A stretch of 6,444 bases of DNA. It comes from an uncultured Brevinema sp. (lineage in GTDB: Bacteria > Spirochaetota > Brevinematia > Brevinematales > Brevinemataceae). The notes beneath the pieces were generated by a model, which searched no databases, was not told the DNA's origin, and saw only the letters and a program-made list of their open reading frames with translations. Position numbers and translations under genes: made by a program. The stretch is from NCBI GenBank assembly GCA_947036575.1, contig CAMQSH010000110.1, positions 1 through 6,444 on the forward strand, read 5' to 3'. This document shows positions 6,154 to 6,444 of this stretch, in pieces. The first letter of the stretch is position 1; every line of letters starts with the position of its first letter.

Positions 6154-6444
6154 ATGAATTATAAAATCGATCAAGAAAAAATAGTCAATCTTTTTATGGA
6201 TATGGCTCGTATTTCAACCCCTAGTTTTTATGAAAAACCATTAATGGATTTTATAGAGACTTACTTACAAGGTAAAAAAGTAGAGCTCAAACGTATTCCT
6301 TATACACACACTAATGGATTAAGTTCTGAAAACATGATTATTCGTATGCCAGCAACAGATAAATCTAAAAAGGGAATCTTTTTTGATGCGCATGCTGATA
6401 CGGTAAACCCTTGTGTAGATGTTGTTCCTGTTATTGATGGAGAT
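6154..6444 (+). CDS. M20-family metallopeptidase, peptidase T-like (3' end outside window)
   Basis: Only the first 97 codons are visible; the family is usually around 370-410 aa. The start ATG 6154 has AGGAG (6143-6147) six bases upstream and a strong promoter before it. The block GIFFDAHADTVNP contains the M20 H-x-D motif: His80, expected to bind zinc, and Asp82, its catalytic-site neighbour. It is followed by VVPVIDGD, which resembles the P-x-I-x-D-G segment after the motif in PepT and YqjE-type M20B peptidases. The N-terminal residues (IDQEKIVNLFMDMARISTPSF) fit the usual start of these enzymes. The likely role is cytosolic hydrolysis of short peptides using two metal ions. Substrate and exact subfamily cannot be decided, because the remaining metal ligands and the dimerisation domain lie beyond the window. 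Confidence 0.85.
   Translation, partial: MNYKIDQEKIVNLFMDMARISTPSFYEKPLMDFIETYLQGKKVELKRIPYTHTNGLSSENMIIRMPATDKSKKGIFFDAHADTVNPCVDVVPVIDGD

Overview
The window is a low-GC (about one third G+C), gene-dense bacterial segment with strong Shine-Dalgarno sites (AAGGAGG) and near-consensus sigma70-type promoters. These traits would fit a spirochaete, a Firmicute or a similar AT-rich lineage. Nothing here fixes the phylum, so the organism is left open.

Layout, left to right. (1) The 3' part of queA (+), the tRNA queuosine ribosyltransferase-isomerase. Its true start lies before the window: the reading frame is open to base 1 and already encodes the family's RD motif ahead of the first ATG. (2) Directly after the queA stop codon is a 22-codon ORF with 7 cysteines (987-1055, +) and an excellent ribosome binding site. 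(3) A 45-base gap holds a perfect 10-bp inverted repeat whose right arm contains the start codon of the next gene. A candidate promoter overlaps the left arm. (4) A Zn/Cd/Pb-exporting P1B-type ATPase (1101-3131, +) has a Cys- and His-rich N-terminal tail in place of the usual heavy-metal-associated domain. (5) A bidirectional hairpin terminator lies between the ATPase and the convergent next gene. (6) A large SNF2-family helicase (3183-6005, -) follows. (7) A 148-base divergent region carries one good promoter for each flanking gene. (8) The 5' end of an M20-family peptidase resembling peptidase T (6154 onward, +) runs off the window.

Functionally, queA, the Cys-rich micro-ORF and the ATPase lie in tandem with no visible terminator and are probably co-transcribed, though the ATPase may also have its own promoter. 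The most interesting signal is the 987-1103 stretch. A metallothionein-like micro-peptide sits just upstream of a potential hairpin that would mask the start codon of a metal exporter. It could be a metal-buffering peptide, a leader peptide that controls exporter translation, or both. The helicase and the peptidase look like ordinary, separately transcribed genes.
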